NCBI GenBank assembly: GCA_025354075.1
Contig: JANXNO010000447.1
Coordinates: forward strand, 1-6,793
Direction: 5' to 3'
Origin: Burkholderiales bacterium
GTDB taxonomy: Bacteria > Pseudomonadota > Gammaproteobacteria > Burkholderiales > Casimicrobiaceae
Length of the DNA: 6,793 nt
In this document: one piece after another, positions 1-5,510 of the stretch
How the letters are laid out: every line of letters starts with the position of its first letter
How positions within the stretch are numbered: position 1 is the stretch's first letter
Program-made: the position numbers and the translations under genes
Notes under the pieces: generated by a model
Databases searched by the model: none
Told to the model about the DNA's origin: nothing
Seen by the model: only the letters and a program-made list of their open reading frames with translations

Positions 1-386
1 ACGCGACCATCCACACAATCCATCACATAAAACGCGCGACCAATGACGGATTCATCCTCGCATAACGTGTGCATTTTTGCGACTGGCACATCGCTGCCCG
101 CGAGGCCATGCATCACCCGAAATTCGCGTTCAATGGCATGCGCCGACGGCAACAATTTCGCAGCAGGCCCCGGTTTGGATCGCAATACGTACGACTGGGT
201 CGGCGTGACCAGTTTGAACGTGGGGTTCGACTGCCCACCCTTGAATTGCTCGACCGCCATCGGCCCAGAGAATCCGTCCACATTCGCGTGAAGATAGGCT
301 TCAAGCGCGTCCACATCAAAGCGCTGGCGCTCGGCAACGGGCATCGTACCGGTAAACAAATCCGTGCGGCTGATCGTGTCACTCAC
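1..386 (-). CDS. Phosphotransferase family protein (ACAD10/11-like APH fold), 5' part only
   Basis: Partial gene; the N-terminal 128 codons are present and it runs off the left edge. Read from the GTG at 386-384 it begins MSDTISRTDLFTG. It contains the N-lobe pattern of aminoglycoside phosphotransferase-fold proteins of the ACAD10/11-associated type: FKGGQSNPTFKL (about 48-59, glycine-rich loop), YVLRSKPGP (about 66-74, the Arg-Ser-Lys strand carrying the ATP-binding lysine), then IEREFRVMHGL and the stretch ending AFYVMDCVDGR. The catalytic HGD and DxD motifs of the C-lobe would lie outside the window. The GTG start is chosen because AGAAGGA lies 8 nt upstream and the residues after it fit the family's usual N-terminus. 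Homologues often sit with acyl-CoA dehydrogenases and short-chain dehydrogenases in fatty-acid or branched-acid catabolic loci. The substrate is unknown. It lies downstream of the denD operon in the same direction, separated by 171 bp, so it may have its own promoter. Confidence 0.85.
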   Translation of the reverse strand, partial: MSDTISRTDLFTGTMPVAERQRFDVDALEAYLHANVDGFSGPMAVEQFKGGQSNPTFKLVTPTQSYVLRSKPGPAAKLLPSAHAIEREFRVMHGLAGSDVPVAKMHTLCEDESVIGRAFYVMDCVDGR

Positions 387-394
387 CGTGCTTT

Positions 395-401
395 TCCTTC
401 T
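395..401 (-). promoter_or_regulatory. Ribosome binding site deciding the GTG start of the phosphotransferase gene
   Basis: On the minus strand AGAAGGA stands 8 nt before the GTG at 386. The next in-frame ATG is 14 codons inside the protein and would delete conserved-looking N-terminal sequence. The GTG is therefore the better start. Confidence 0.6.
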
Positions 402-446
402 TCAGTCTGCCGATGCTAATGCACGCGACTAGAGTGTTCGCTTAAA

Positions 447-542
447 GGCACCTCTATAAGTTCGCTTTTCGGGATGACGCGTGAGGCGCGGGGCGCACAG
501 CAACCAAGCTGTTCATTCGAACAACGGATTTATAGGAGTGCC
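447..542. repeat. Imperfect inverted repeat, possible degenerate REP doublet
   Basis: GGCACCTCTATAA (447-459) is answered by TTATAGGAGTGCC (530-542), matching at 11 of 13 positions, with a 70-nt spacer. The right arm carries the same ATAGGAGTG head seen in the palindrome pair at 4242-4303, which suggests one repeat family. It fills most of the gap between the aldolase-family gene and the phosphotransferase gene. A perfect 10-bp palindrome CAATCGATTG (545-554) sits between the right arm and the aldolase stop codon. No clear promoter for the phosphotransferase gene was recognised here. Confidence 0.4.
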
Positions 543-557
543 CTCAATCGATTGCGG

Positions 558-1325
558 CTACTGGTTATACCCCGGAAATTTGCGATCCAGCCGTCGCAAT
601 AATCCTGGCCAAGCGAGGCGTCCGCCAAGCCCCTTTGTCACTTGACGCGCCTGCTCCAGTGCGCCGTCAATAATTGCTTGCGAAATAGGCATCAGCTCTG
701 CGCCGCCCGCTTGCGCGCGAACCTGAATTGTGCAGGCCGCCTCGAAGGTGTACATGAGTTGAAACGCATCAGCAATCGTCGGGCCCACAGTCAGCAAGCC
801 GTGATTACGCAGCATGAAATAGTTCTTCGTTCCAAGATCAGCCACCAGCCGTGGTTTTTCAGCGTCCACCAGCGCTACGCCTTCGTAATCATGGTATGCG
901 AGCCCGGCGAGCACGAATATGGATTGCTGCGAAATGGGTAACACGCCGTTTTTCTGTGCGCTCACCGCGACACCGTTCAGGCTGTGAACATGCAGCACAC
1001 ATTTCGCGTCTTCACGCGCTGCGTGAATCGCGCTGTGAATAACAAATCCAGCGGGGTTGATGGGATGCGGGTTGTCGTCAAGCTTGTTGCCCTGCAAGTC
1101 GATTTTCACCATCAACGAGGCTGTCATTTCCTCAAACATCAGGCCATACGGATTGATCAGAAACTGATTCTCAACACCGGGAATTTTTGCCGTGATGTGG
1201 GTGAACACCAGATCATCCCAGCCCATCATCGCCACCGCGCGATAGCAGGCCGCAAGATCCACGCGTGTCTGCCACTCTTCCGGCGATACGGCTGCCCTGA
1301 CTTGCGTCGAATCCCAATCACTCAT
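558..1325 (-). CDS. Class II aldolase/adducin family protein
   Basis: 255 aa, one class II aldolase/adducin domain (about 15-240). Metal-binding histidines are visible as HVH (H112, H114) and in LRNHGLL (H175), the three His ligands of fuculose-phosphate-type aldolases. The region NPAGFVIHSAIHAAR followed by CVLHVHS and LAYHDYEG resembles the head domain of animal adducins more than FucA/AraD. By position, the catalytic acidic residue of FucA (Glu73) appears replaced by Gly93. Classical retro-aldol chemistry is therefore uncertain; decarboxylase, dehydratase or epimerase-like roles are possible. AAGGAG lies 7 nt before the ATG, inside the last codons of denD, and only 4 bp separate the genes, so they are co-transcribed and probably translationally coupled. 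Pairing with a D-erythronate dehydrogenase hints at a role like OtnC (3-oxo-tetronate 4-phosphate decarboxylase, also a class II aldolase family member), but this is inference. Substrate unknown. Confidence 0.9.
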   Translation of the reverse strand: MSDWDSTQVRAAVSPEEWQTRVDLAACYRAVAMMGWDDLVFTHITAKIPGVENQFLINPYGLMFEEMTASLMVKIDLQGNKLDDNPHPINPAGFVIHSAIHAAREDAKCVLHVHSLNGVAVSAQKNGVLPISQQSIFVLAGLAYHDYEGVALVDAEKPRLVADLGTKNYFMLRNHGLLTVGPTIADAFQLMYTFEAACTIQVRAQAGGAELMPISQAIIDGALEQARQVTKGLGGRLAWPGLLRRLDRKFPGYNQ

Positions 1326-1329
1326 ATCG

Positions 1330-2319
1330 TCACTCCTTAGTTGCGTTCACGTAGGCCATGTACGCCCGAACCATATCGTCAAAGTTCGCATCCGCCGCCA
1401 TGCCTAGTGCCTTGCCGAGTTTCGCTGAAAACGCCTGCGGCCAGGATGACACCAAGCGATCAATCGTCGGATCAAGCTGCCACGTCACGCGATCCGCGAC
1501 CGCGTCCCCTGCGACGCGACGCAAACTGTCCACCATATCGCGCACCGATACCGTGATGCCAGGTACGCTGATGCTGCGCGTGTTGACCAGACTCGACGCG
1601 GGCGATTCATGCCCGATCAGCAGATTTTCGATCACGCGAGGCGGTGATTGCACCCACATCTTGGCGTCAGGCGCGACAGGACAAATTGCGTCAACGTCCG
1701 CCAACGGCTCGCGAATGATGCCGCTGGCAAAGCTTGACGCCGCCTTGTTCGGCTTGCCAGGACGCACCGTGACCGTCGGCAGGCGCAGCGAACGGCCATC
1801 AATCATGCCTTTGCGTGACATGTCACTGACCAGCAATTCACCCATCGCTTTTTGCGCGCCATACGAGCCTTGCGGCGTCAGAATCTGGTCATCGGGAAGC
1901 ACCGCAGGCAGTGCGCCACCGAATACCGCGATGGAACTGGTGAACACGAATTTCGGTGCCGTGGGCAGAGCGCGCGTGAGTTCAAGTAGCGTGCGTGTTG
2001 AATCCACATTCACACGCATACCGATGTCGAAATCGGCTTCCGCCTGACCGCTCACGACGGCCGCCAGATGAAACACGCTGCCCGTGTTCGCAGTCATTGC
2101 CTGCGCCAGTACGTTGCGTTCGGCGACGTCGCCAATCACTTGTGACACGCGTTTGTCTGCGATCCACGATTCACCCTGTGCTGCAGCCATGTCGACGAGC
2201 ACCAGCTCGCTCACCTCGCGCAGTTGACCGCTCGCATCGGTCAATGCGCGGCGCTCAAGAATTTTCGCAGCGAGCAGTTTGCCGAGAAATCCTGCTCCAC
2301 CTGTGATGACTACGCGCAT
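1330..2319 (-). CDS. denD: D-erythronate dehydrogenase family protein (extended SDR, NAD-dependent)
   Basis: About 329 aa from the ATG at 2319; an in-frame GTG at 2328 would add three residues. The ATG start places the NAD fold at the very N-terminus (MRVVITGGAGFLG), as usual for the family. Numbered from the GTG, visible elements are the Rossmann glycine motif GxxGxxG (10-16), Asp46 at the end of beta-2 (LVLVD), which favours NAD over NADP, TSS (130-132) and the catalytic YxxxK (Y156, K160). The downstream block DGRSLRLPTVTVRPGKP and SSFASGIIREPL is characteristic of DenD, which oxidises D-erythronate to 2-oxo-tetronate in the cytoplasm. Length fits the family. It is the first gene of an operon with the adducin-like gene. 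The kinase (OtnK) and isomerase (OtnI) that normally complete the pathway are not in the window. A related sugar-acid substrate is possible. Confidence 0.85.
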   Translation of the reverse strand: MRVVITGGAGFLGKLLAAKILERRALTDASGQLREVSELVLVDMAAAQGESWIADKRVSQVIGDVAERNVLAQAMTANTGSVFHLAAVVSGQAEADFDIGMRVNVDSTRTLLELTRALPTAPKFVFTSSIAVFGGALPAVLPDDQILTPQGSYGAQKAMGELLVSDMSRKGMIDGRSLRLPTVTVRPGKPNKAASSFASGIIREPLADVDAICPVAPDAKMWVQSPPRVIENLLIGHESPASSLVNTRSISVPGITVSVRDMVDSLRRVAGDAVADRVTWQLDPTIDRLVSSWPQAFSAKLGKALGMAADANFDDMVRAYMAYVNATKE

Positions 2320-2345
2320 TGAGTTCACTTTCTACGTTACGACTG

Positions 2346-2408
2346 TGGGAGCGGTTCTGCCGCGATAGGCGCCTTGCCGACATGTGAACTGCGGTAGAAC
2401 CGCTCCCA
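2346..2408. repeat. REP doublet (REPIN-like inverted pair)
   Basis: TGGGAGCGGTTCTGCCGC (2346-2363) and its reverse complement at 2391-2408 match at 17 of 18 positions, with a 27-nt spacer. Each arm also folds on itself (GCGG...CCGC). The left copy, extended outward, reads TGTGGGAGCGG...CCGCGATAGG, the form of REP elements with GTGG/GTAG heads common in Pseudomonas and Xanthomonadales and mobilised by RAYT (TnpA-REP) transposases. It lies in the divergent gap between denD and the 2OG oxygenase gene, so it is not at a 3' end. Confidence 0.75.
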
Positions 2409-2428
2409 TTGCGATGACCTATTCCATC

Positions 2429-2440
2429 GATTCTAGAATC
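2429..2440. promoter_or_regulatory. Perfect 12-bp palindrome GATTCTAGAATC over the oxygenase -10 box
   Basis: The palindrome contains TAGAAT on both strands, so it could serve as a -10 box in either direction (oxygenase to the right, denD to the left) or as a small operator. It lies 5 nt upstream of the oxygenase ATG. The dtd start region shares the TAGAATCAGCC part but not the palindrome. Confidence 0.35.
2434..2439 (+). promoter_or_regulatory. -10 box TAGAAT of a predicted leaderless promoter (2OG oxygenase)
   Basis: TAGAAT matches the sigma-70 consensus TATAAT at 5 of 6 positions. The 6-nt discriminator CAGCCG leads directly to the ATG, so the expected +1 is the A of the start codon at 2446. 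No Shine-Dalgarno sequence is present upstream. A weak -35-like TTGCGA (2409-2414) has a 19-bp spacer. The same arrangement recurs at dtd. Confidence 0.55.
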
Positions 2441-2445
2441 AGCCG

Positions 2446-3051
2446 ATGCTTAACATCCCCGAACGTATCGCAAACGGCCTCGCAACGACGGGATGGTACG
2501 CGGGGCAATCGATATTTGCCGACGAACTTTCTGCTCGCCTTGCGCACCGGGCACGCCGGTTGGCGGACACGCATGAACTGCATCCCGCTCGCGTGGGTCA
2601 TAACGGTGGCGTGCAAACCAACGCGCAATTGCGCGGTGACGATACGCGCTGGCTCGCACCTGCGTCGGACGACGCTAGCGAACGCGATGCGATGGCGGCT
2701 GTACATGCGTTGCGCGTGAATCTCAACCAAGCACTATTTCTCGGTGCTCAAGAAAGTGAGCTGCACTTCGCCCGCTACGCACCCGGCGCGTTTTATCGCA
2801 CGCATCGGGATCGTTTTCGTGACGATGATGCACGACTGGTGTCGCTAGTTTTCTATCTCAACGATGACTGGCCGGATGACGCCGGTGGCGAGTTGATGCT
2901 TTATGCGGATGATGACAGTGAAACGGTCATCATCCGCGTGCAGCCGAGTGCGGGAACGATGGTGTGTTTTCTCAGTGACCGTTTTCCGCACGAGGTGTTG
3001 CCCGCGAATCGCGAGCGGTATTCGCTGACTGGGTGGTTGCGACGAGCATAG
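2446..3051 (+). CDS. 2OG-Fe(II) oxygenase, prolyl 4-hydroxylase (PPHD/P4Hc) type
   Basis: 201 aa. The double-stranded beta-helix core holds the Fe(II) triad HxD...H: H120 and D122 in YAPGAFYRTHRDRF, and H182 in DRFPHEVLP. R191 in RERYSLTGW is the expected 2-oxoglutarate anchor. LVSLVFYLNDDW (131-142) followed by GGELMLY matches the PHD-like bacterial subfamily. These enzymes couple 2-oxoglutarate decarboxylation to hydroxylation of a prolyl residue. The characterised Pseudomonas putida relative (PPHD) hydroxylates a proline in elongation factor Tu, and the FLSDRFPHEVLPA...LTGW tail fits that group. The substrate here is inferred only. There is no signal peptide, so it is cytoplasmic. The start is supported by the -10 box 6 nt upstream rather than by an SD. 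Its stop is 72 bp before dtd, which has its own promoter-like box. Confidence 0.88.
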   Translation: MLNIPERIANGLATTGWYAGQSIFADELSARLAHRARRLADTHELHPARVGHNGGVQTNAQLRGDDTRWLAPASDDASERDAMAAVHALRVNLNQALFLGAQESELHFARYAPGAFYRTHRDRFRDDDARLVSLVFYLNDDWPDDAGGELMLYADDDSETVIIRVQPSAGTMVCFLSDRFPHEVLPANRERYSLTGWLRRA

Positions 3052-3079
3052 GATGCGCTAGTCGCAATATCGTCGCGAT

Positions 3080-3098
3080 GGGCGTGCGGAGCGCGCCC
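3080..3098 (+). other. Short GC hairpin between the oxygenase gene and dtd
   Basis: GGGCGTGC, loop GGA, GCGCGCCC: an 8-bp stem with one G-T wobble. It could slow or stop transcription from the oxygenase gene, but there is no following T-tract, so a Rho-independent terminator is not claimed. It also occupies the place where a -35 box for dtd would be expected. Confidence 0.3.
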
Positions 3099-3111
3099 GA
3101 CATGCCGTGCA

Positions 3112-3117
3112 TAGAAT
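3112..3117 (+). promoter_or_regulatory. -10 box TAGAAT of a predicted leaderless promoter (dtd)
   Basis: TAGAAT followed by the 6-nt discriminator CAGCCT and then ATG at 3124 predicts transcription starting at the A of the start codon. The 14-nt stretch TAGAATCAGCC-N-ATG... is identical, apart from one base, to that in front of the upstream oxygenase. No SD is present and no good -35 box was found. Confidence 0.55.
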
Positions 3118-3123
3118 CAGCCT

Positions 3124-3573
3124 ATGAGAGTTTTGATTCAACGGGTGACCTCCGCGAACGTGGTCGTGGACGGTGCGGTGACGGGCGCTATTGATGGCGG
3201 CTTGCTGCTTTTGGTTGGCGTTACCCATACCGACAGCGAAGCCATCGAGGATCGCATGGCCGACAAAATCGTCAAGCTGCGTATCTTCAGCGACGAGAAG
3301 GGGTTGATGAATCGCAGCGTGATTGATGTGAACGGCCGCATCTTGGCGGTCAGTCAGTTCACGCTGTACGCGGATGCCAAAAACGGCAATCGTCCAAGCT
3401 ACACCGCTGCGGCGCGGCCCGAGCAGGCGTCCCCGGCGTTCGATCGTTTTGTCGCGAAGCTCGTAGCGCGGCTCGGTAAACCTGTGCCCACCGGCGTGTT
3501 CGGTGCGGACATGAAAGTGACGCTGGTCAACGATGGCCCGGTCACGATCTGGCTCGATTCGGAGACGTTATGA
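3124..3573 (+). CDS. dtd: D-aminoacyl-tRNA deacylase
   Basis: 149 aa, the usual length for bacterial DTD. The protein begins MRVLIQRV with the conserved Arg7. Both signature motifs are intact: SQFT (77-80, in [10 protein letters not shown]) and the Gly-cisPro motif NDGPVT (136-141, G138-P139), which reaches across the homodimer to the active site. The enzyme hydrolyses D-aminoacyl-tRNAs, and also glycine mischarged on tRNA-Ala, using RNA-based catalysis, and keeps D-amino acids out of protein. It is cytoplasmic. It has a promoter-like box of its own. Its stop codon overlaps the start of the next gene as ATGA (3570-3573), so the two are probably translationally coupled. Nothing is missing or truncated. 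Confidence 0.97.
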   Translation: MRVLIQRVTSANVVVDGAVTGAIDGGLLLLVGVTHTDSEAIEDRMADKIVKLRIFSDEKGLMNRSVIDVNGRILAVSQFTLYADAKNGNRPSYTAAARPEQASPAFDRFVAKLVARLGKPVPTGVFGADMKVTLVNDGPVTIWLDSETL

Positions 3574-4232
3574 GTGCGACGGCCACCGAACTTGACCACA
3601 TCGTTGTCGCCGCGCGAACGCTGCAGGAGGGCCGCGTTTGGGCGCGCGAAACGCTGGGCGTGGAAGCCGTCGGCGGCGGCAAGCATGACGGCCTCGCGAC
3701 GCACAACACGTTGCTGAAGCTTGACGGCAAACGCTACCTCGAAATCATCGCCGTCGACCCCGACGCCGGAATGCCGAATTTCCCCCGCTGGTTTGGCCTG
3801 GACACCGCCGACATCCGTGAGCACATTGCGCACGGGCCGCGCGTGGTGGCGTGGGTGGCTCGCTGTAGGGATGCAGCTGAGGACATTGAGCAGCTGACGC
3901 AAGCCGTGGATTACACGGCAAACGTAGTACGTTCTGCATCACGTGCCGACTTCCGCTGGCGGTTCGCTTTCACGCCCGATGGGGAGCGCATCGCGGGTGG
4001 TACGCTGCCGCATCTGATTCAGTGGGATTGCGACGTTCACCCCTGTGATCGACTGCCCGAGAGCGGCGTGTCGCTCACCGCGCTGATGCTCGGCGCGCCC
4101 GAGCCGGCGCAGCTCAGCCGCGTGCTTGACGCGTTGCGCTTTGCGGATGCGCTTGTGCAGGTCGGGCAGAGCACTGCCTTAAATTTGGTGGCGGTGTTGC
4201 AAACGCCGAGCGGCAGCGTCGTACTCGATTAA
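3570..4232 (+). CDS. Glyoxalase-like (VOC) domain protein
   Basis: 220 aa. The N-terminus [29 protein letters not shown] fits the glyoxalase-like domain of the Glyoxalase_3 type. H10 in LDHIV and E58 in YLEIIAVDP lie at positions that are usually metal ligands in the vicinal oxygen chelate fold. [13 protein letters not shown] (39-51) lies between them. A second half (about 130-220: WRFAFTPDG..., [20 protein letters not shown]) forms the partner beta-alpha-beta-beta-beta unit. The reaction is unknown for this subgroup. Automated names such as glyoxalase or dioxygenase would be overstatement. It starts inside the dtd stop codon (ATGA), so it depends on dtd transcription and likely on coupled translation. 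There is no signal peptide. It ends just before a palindromic repeat pair. Confidence 0.82.
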   Translation: MSATATELDHIVVAARTLQEGRVWARETLGVEAVGGGKHDGLATHNTLLKLDGKRYLEIIAVDPDAGMPNFPRWFGLDTADIREHIAHGPRVVAWVARCRDAAEDIEQLTQAVDYTANVVRSASRADFRWRFAFTPDGERIAGGTLPHLIQWDCDVHPCDRLPESGVSLTALMLGAPEPAQLSRVLDALRFADALVQVGQSTALNLVAVLQTPSGSVVLD

Positions 4233-4241
4233 CAGCGTGTA

Positions 4242-4303
4242 AGGACGGCTCCGCCACGACCCAGTTGCGTGTATCAAACGCAGGTCGTGACCGAGCCACT
4301 CCT
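4242..4303. repeat. REP doublet (REPIN-like inverted pair) after the dtd operon
   Basis: AGGACGGCTCCGCCACGACC (4242-4261) and the reverse complement of 4283-4303 agree except for three mismatches and one gap. The spacer contains a further small stem, TGCGT (4266-4270) with ACGCA (4278-4282), so the whole unit can fold as one long hairpin. The right copy read on the minus strand starts TATAGGAGTGG and aligns with the REP arm at 2346-2363. The stem shows paired changes (GCGG/CCGC to GTGG/TCAC), which suggests the same family under structural constraint. It lies 9 bp after the stop of the glyoxalase-like gene and may protect or end that transcript. Confidence 0.65.
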
Positions 4304-4326
4304 ATAGTGTGTGACCGGCTAGTTAC

Positions 4327-4354
4327 AGGGTAGCGTTATGCTTTGCGCTACTCT
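4327..4354 (+). other. Hairpin in the leader of the first binding-protein gene
   Basis: AGGGTAGCG (4327-4335) pairs with CGCTACTCT (4346-4354) as a 9-bp stem with one wobble and a 10-nt loop. The alternative ATG at 4338 lies in this loop. If the gene starts at the TTG at 4377, the hairpin is in the 5' untranslated region. Whether it has a function is not known. Confidence 0.3.
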
Positions 4355-4367
4355 CGATCGCCATCCC

Positions 4368-4371
4368 GGAG
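4368..4371 (+). promoter_or_regulatory. Ribosome binding site supporting a TTG start at 4377
   Basis: GGAG is followed by 5 nt and then TTG AAA CGT, which gives the classic signal-peptide start M-K-R-L-L. An AGGG (4327-4330) 7 nt before the ATG at 4338 is the rival signal. Confidence 0.5.
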
Positions 4372-4376
4372 CCTCC

Positions 4377-5381
4377 TTGAAACGTCTGCTCGCCGCCACC
4401 TTTCTGCTGCTCTGCGCCGCCACGCACGCACAGCTCAACATTCTGTGTTCGACTGAAGCCGATTGGTGCGAGAGCAAAGCACGCGAGTTTTCGGTGCAGA
4501 CTGGCATCAAGGTCAATTTATCGCGCAAGGCCACCGGCGAAGCGTTCGCGCAGCTCAAGGCCGAAGCGGCAAACCCGAAGACAGACCTCTGGTACGGCGG
4601 CACGCATGATCCGCACTTGCAAGCGGCCAACGAGGGGCTACTTCAGTCCCACGTCAGTGCCACCATGAAAGATCAATATCCCTGGTCGGCGGACTTGCTG
4701 GCAAAAAGTGCCGAGCACGTGGTGGGAATTTATCGCATCACGCTCGGCTTTGGCTACAACCGTGACCTGCTTGCGAAAAAGGGGCTAACCGCGCCCGCTT
4801 GCTGGAGCGATTTGCTGAAGCCGGAATTCAAGAATGAGATCGAAACGTCCAACCCTACGACCAGCGGCACCGCTTACACGATCCTTGCCACGCTGGTGCA
4901 AATGATGGGCGAAGACAAAGCGTTTGAATACCTTCGCGCGCTCAACAAAAACGTGACTCGATACACCACCAGCGGCACCGCACAGCGGCAAAGCGTCGCG
5001 CGCGGAGAGTCAATGATCGGCATCACGTTTCTCGATGAATTTATTCCGGAGCTGTACGTGAACGCGCCGATTGAAATCGTGCTGCCGTGCGAAGGCACAG
5101 GTTATAGCGTGGGCGCGATGAGTATTGTCAAAGGTGCACGCAACCTCGATGCGGCGAAAAGGTTTTACGCCTGGGCGCTAACCGCCGAGGCGCAGTCCAT
5201 TCGCGATCAAACCAAAGTCATCGCCATTCCCAGCAATAAGCTGGCATACGCCCCCGATAGGGTTAGAGCGCTAGAAAAAGCGTGGCTTATCAATTACGAT
5301 TTCGCCAAGTATGGATCAAGCGTCGAGCGAAAACGGCTCATCGAACGATGGGATCGAGAAGTGAAGAACGCGCAACGCTAG
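4377..5381 (+). CDS. ABC transporter periplasmic substrate-binding protein (first of two paralogues)
   Basis: 334 aa from TTG 4377, or 347 aa from ATG 4338. The TTG is preferred because it gives a compact Sec signal peptide (n-region MKR, hydrophobic LLAATFLLLCAA, cleavage THA|Q after residue 18), parallel to TFA|Q in the downstream paralogue. The ATG would add 13 unlikely residues. The mature part has the two-lobed family 1 solute-binding fold of the FbpA/AfuA class (COG1840-like). Landmarks are CSTEADWCE, TGIKV, NPKTDLWYGGTHDP, APACWSDL, ARGE, LPCEGTGY, KGARN and INYDFAKYG. Four cysteines of the mature chain (C24, C31, C142, C238 in TTG numbering) are shared with the paralogue and could form periplasmic disulfides. 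The paired ferric-binding tyrosines of FbpA are not evident, so an iron ligand should not be assumed. No permease or ATPase gene is in the window. Ligand unknown. Confidence 0.87.
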   Translation: MKRLLAATFLLLCAATHAQLNILCSTEADWCESKAREFSVQTGIKVNLSRKATGEAFAQLKAEAANPKTDLWYGGTHDPHLQAANEGLLQSHVSATMKDQYPWSADLLAKSAEHVVGIYRITLGFGYNRDLLAKKGLTAPACWSDLLKPEFKNEIETSNPTTSGTAYTILATLVQMMGEDKAFEYLRALNKNVTRYTTSGTAQRQSVARGESMIGITFLDEFIPELYVNAPIEIVLPCEGTGYSVGAMSIVKGARNLDAAKRFYAWALTAEAQSIRDQTKVIAIPSNKLAYAPDRVRALEKAWLINYDFAKYGSSVERKRLIERWDREVKNAQR

Positions 5382-5395
5382 TATTAACGCGTTGT

Positions 5396-5420
5396 TATCC
5401 TGAGCGCAGCGAGGGATCTG
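5396..5420. repeat. Interspersed repeat of the ATCCTGAGCGCAGCGAGGGAT type
   Basis: TATCCTGAGCGCAGCGAGGG continuing to ATCTG is a member of the very widespread short repeat that translates as PERSEG in one frame. Its ends pair (ATCC with GGAT). It lies 14 bp after the first binding-protein gene and makes up part of the 129-bp gap before the second. Confidence 0.6.
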
Positions 5421-5499
5421 GTGGCAGCAGCTCTCAGCCAAACGGGATCTTCGGAGCGGTGCCTGATGTTTCGTCTGGCTCAACTTGACAAATTTTTAT

Positions 5500-5503
5500 A
5501 AGG
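5500..5503 (+). promoter_or_regulatory. Ribosome binding site of the second binding-protein gene
   Basis: AAGG in TATAAGGTATTTCC stands 7 nt before the ATG at 5511. An AT-rich tract with TTGACA (5485-5490) precedes it, but no -10 box stands at an acceptable distance, so no promoter is called. Confidence 0.6.
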
Positions 5504-5510
5504 TATTTCC

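Noticed and set aside
43..419. Plus-strand open frames at the left edge
   Set aside because: The minus strand of the same stretch gives the N-lobe of a phosphotransferase family protein with a good SD, so the plus frames are shadows.
1358..2047. A 229-codon open frame on the plus strand opposite denD
   Set aside because: It lies wholly antisense to a convincing DenD protein with intact motifs, has no SD and shows no recognisable domain. It is a shadow of GC-rich codon structure.
3080..3098. Rho-independent terminator after the oxygenase gene
   Set aside because: The hairpin is good but has no T-tract, and the region also overlaps the expected promoter of dtd.
3399..3902. A 167-codon open frame on the minus strand across the dtd/glyoxalase-like junction
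   Set aside because: Antisense to two well-supported coupled genes, with low-complexity composition and no start signals.
4377..4460. Lipoprotein signal for the first binding protein (LLLC at the end of the hydrophobic stretch)
   Set aside because: The residue before Cys is Leu, not Gly/Ala/Ser, so the lipobox rule fails. A normal signal peptidase I site THA|Q follows.
5282..5488. A 68-codon open frame reading RCYPERSEGSGG
   Set aside because: It starts inside the binding-protein gene and its PERSEG stretch is the familiar spurious translation of an interspersed repeat.
5485..5510. Sigma-70 promoter from TTGACA (5485-5490) before the second binding-protein gene
   Set aside because: No -10 hexamer lies 16-18 bp downstream; that place overlaps the start codon. 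TATAAG (5497-5502) has no matching -35 box.
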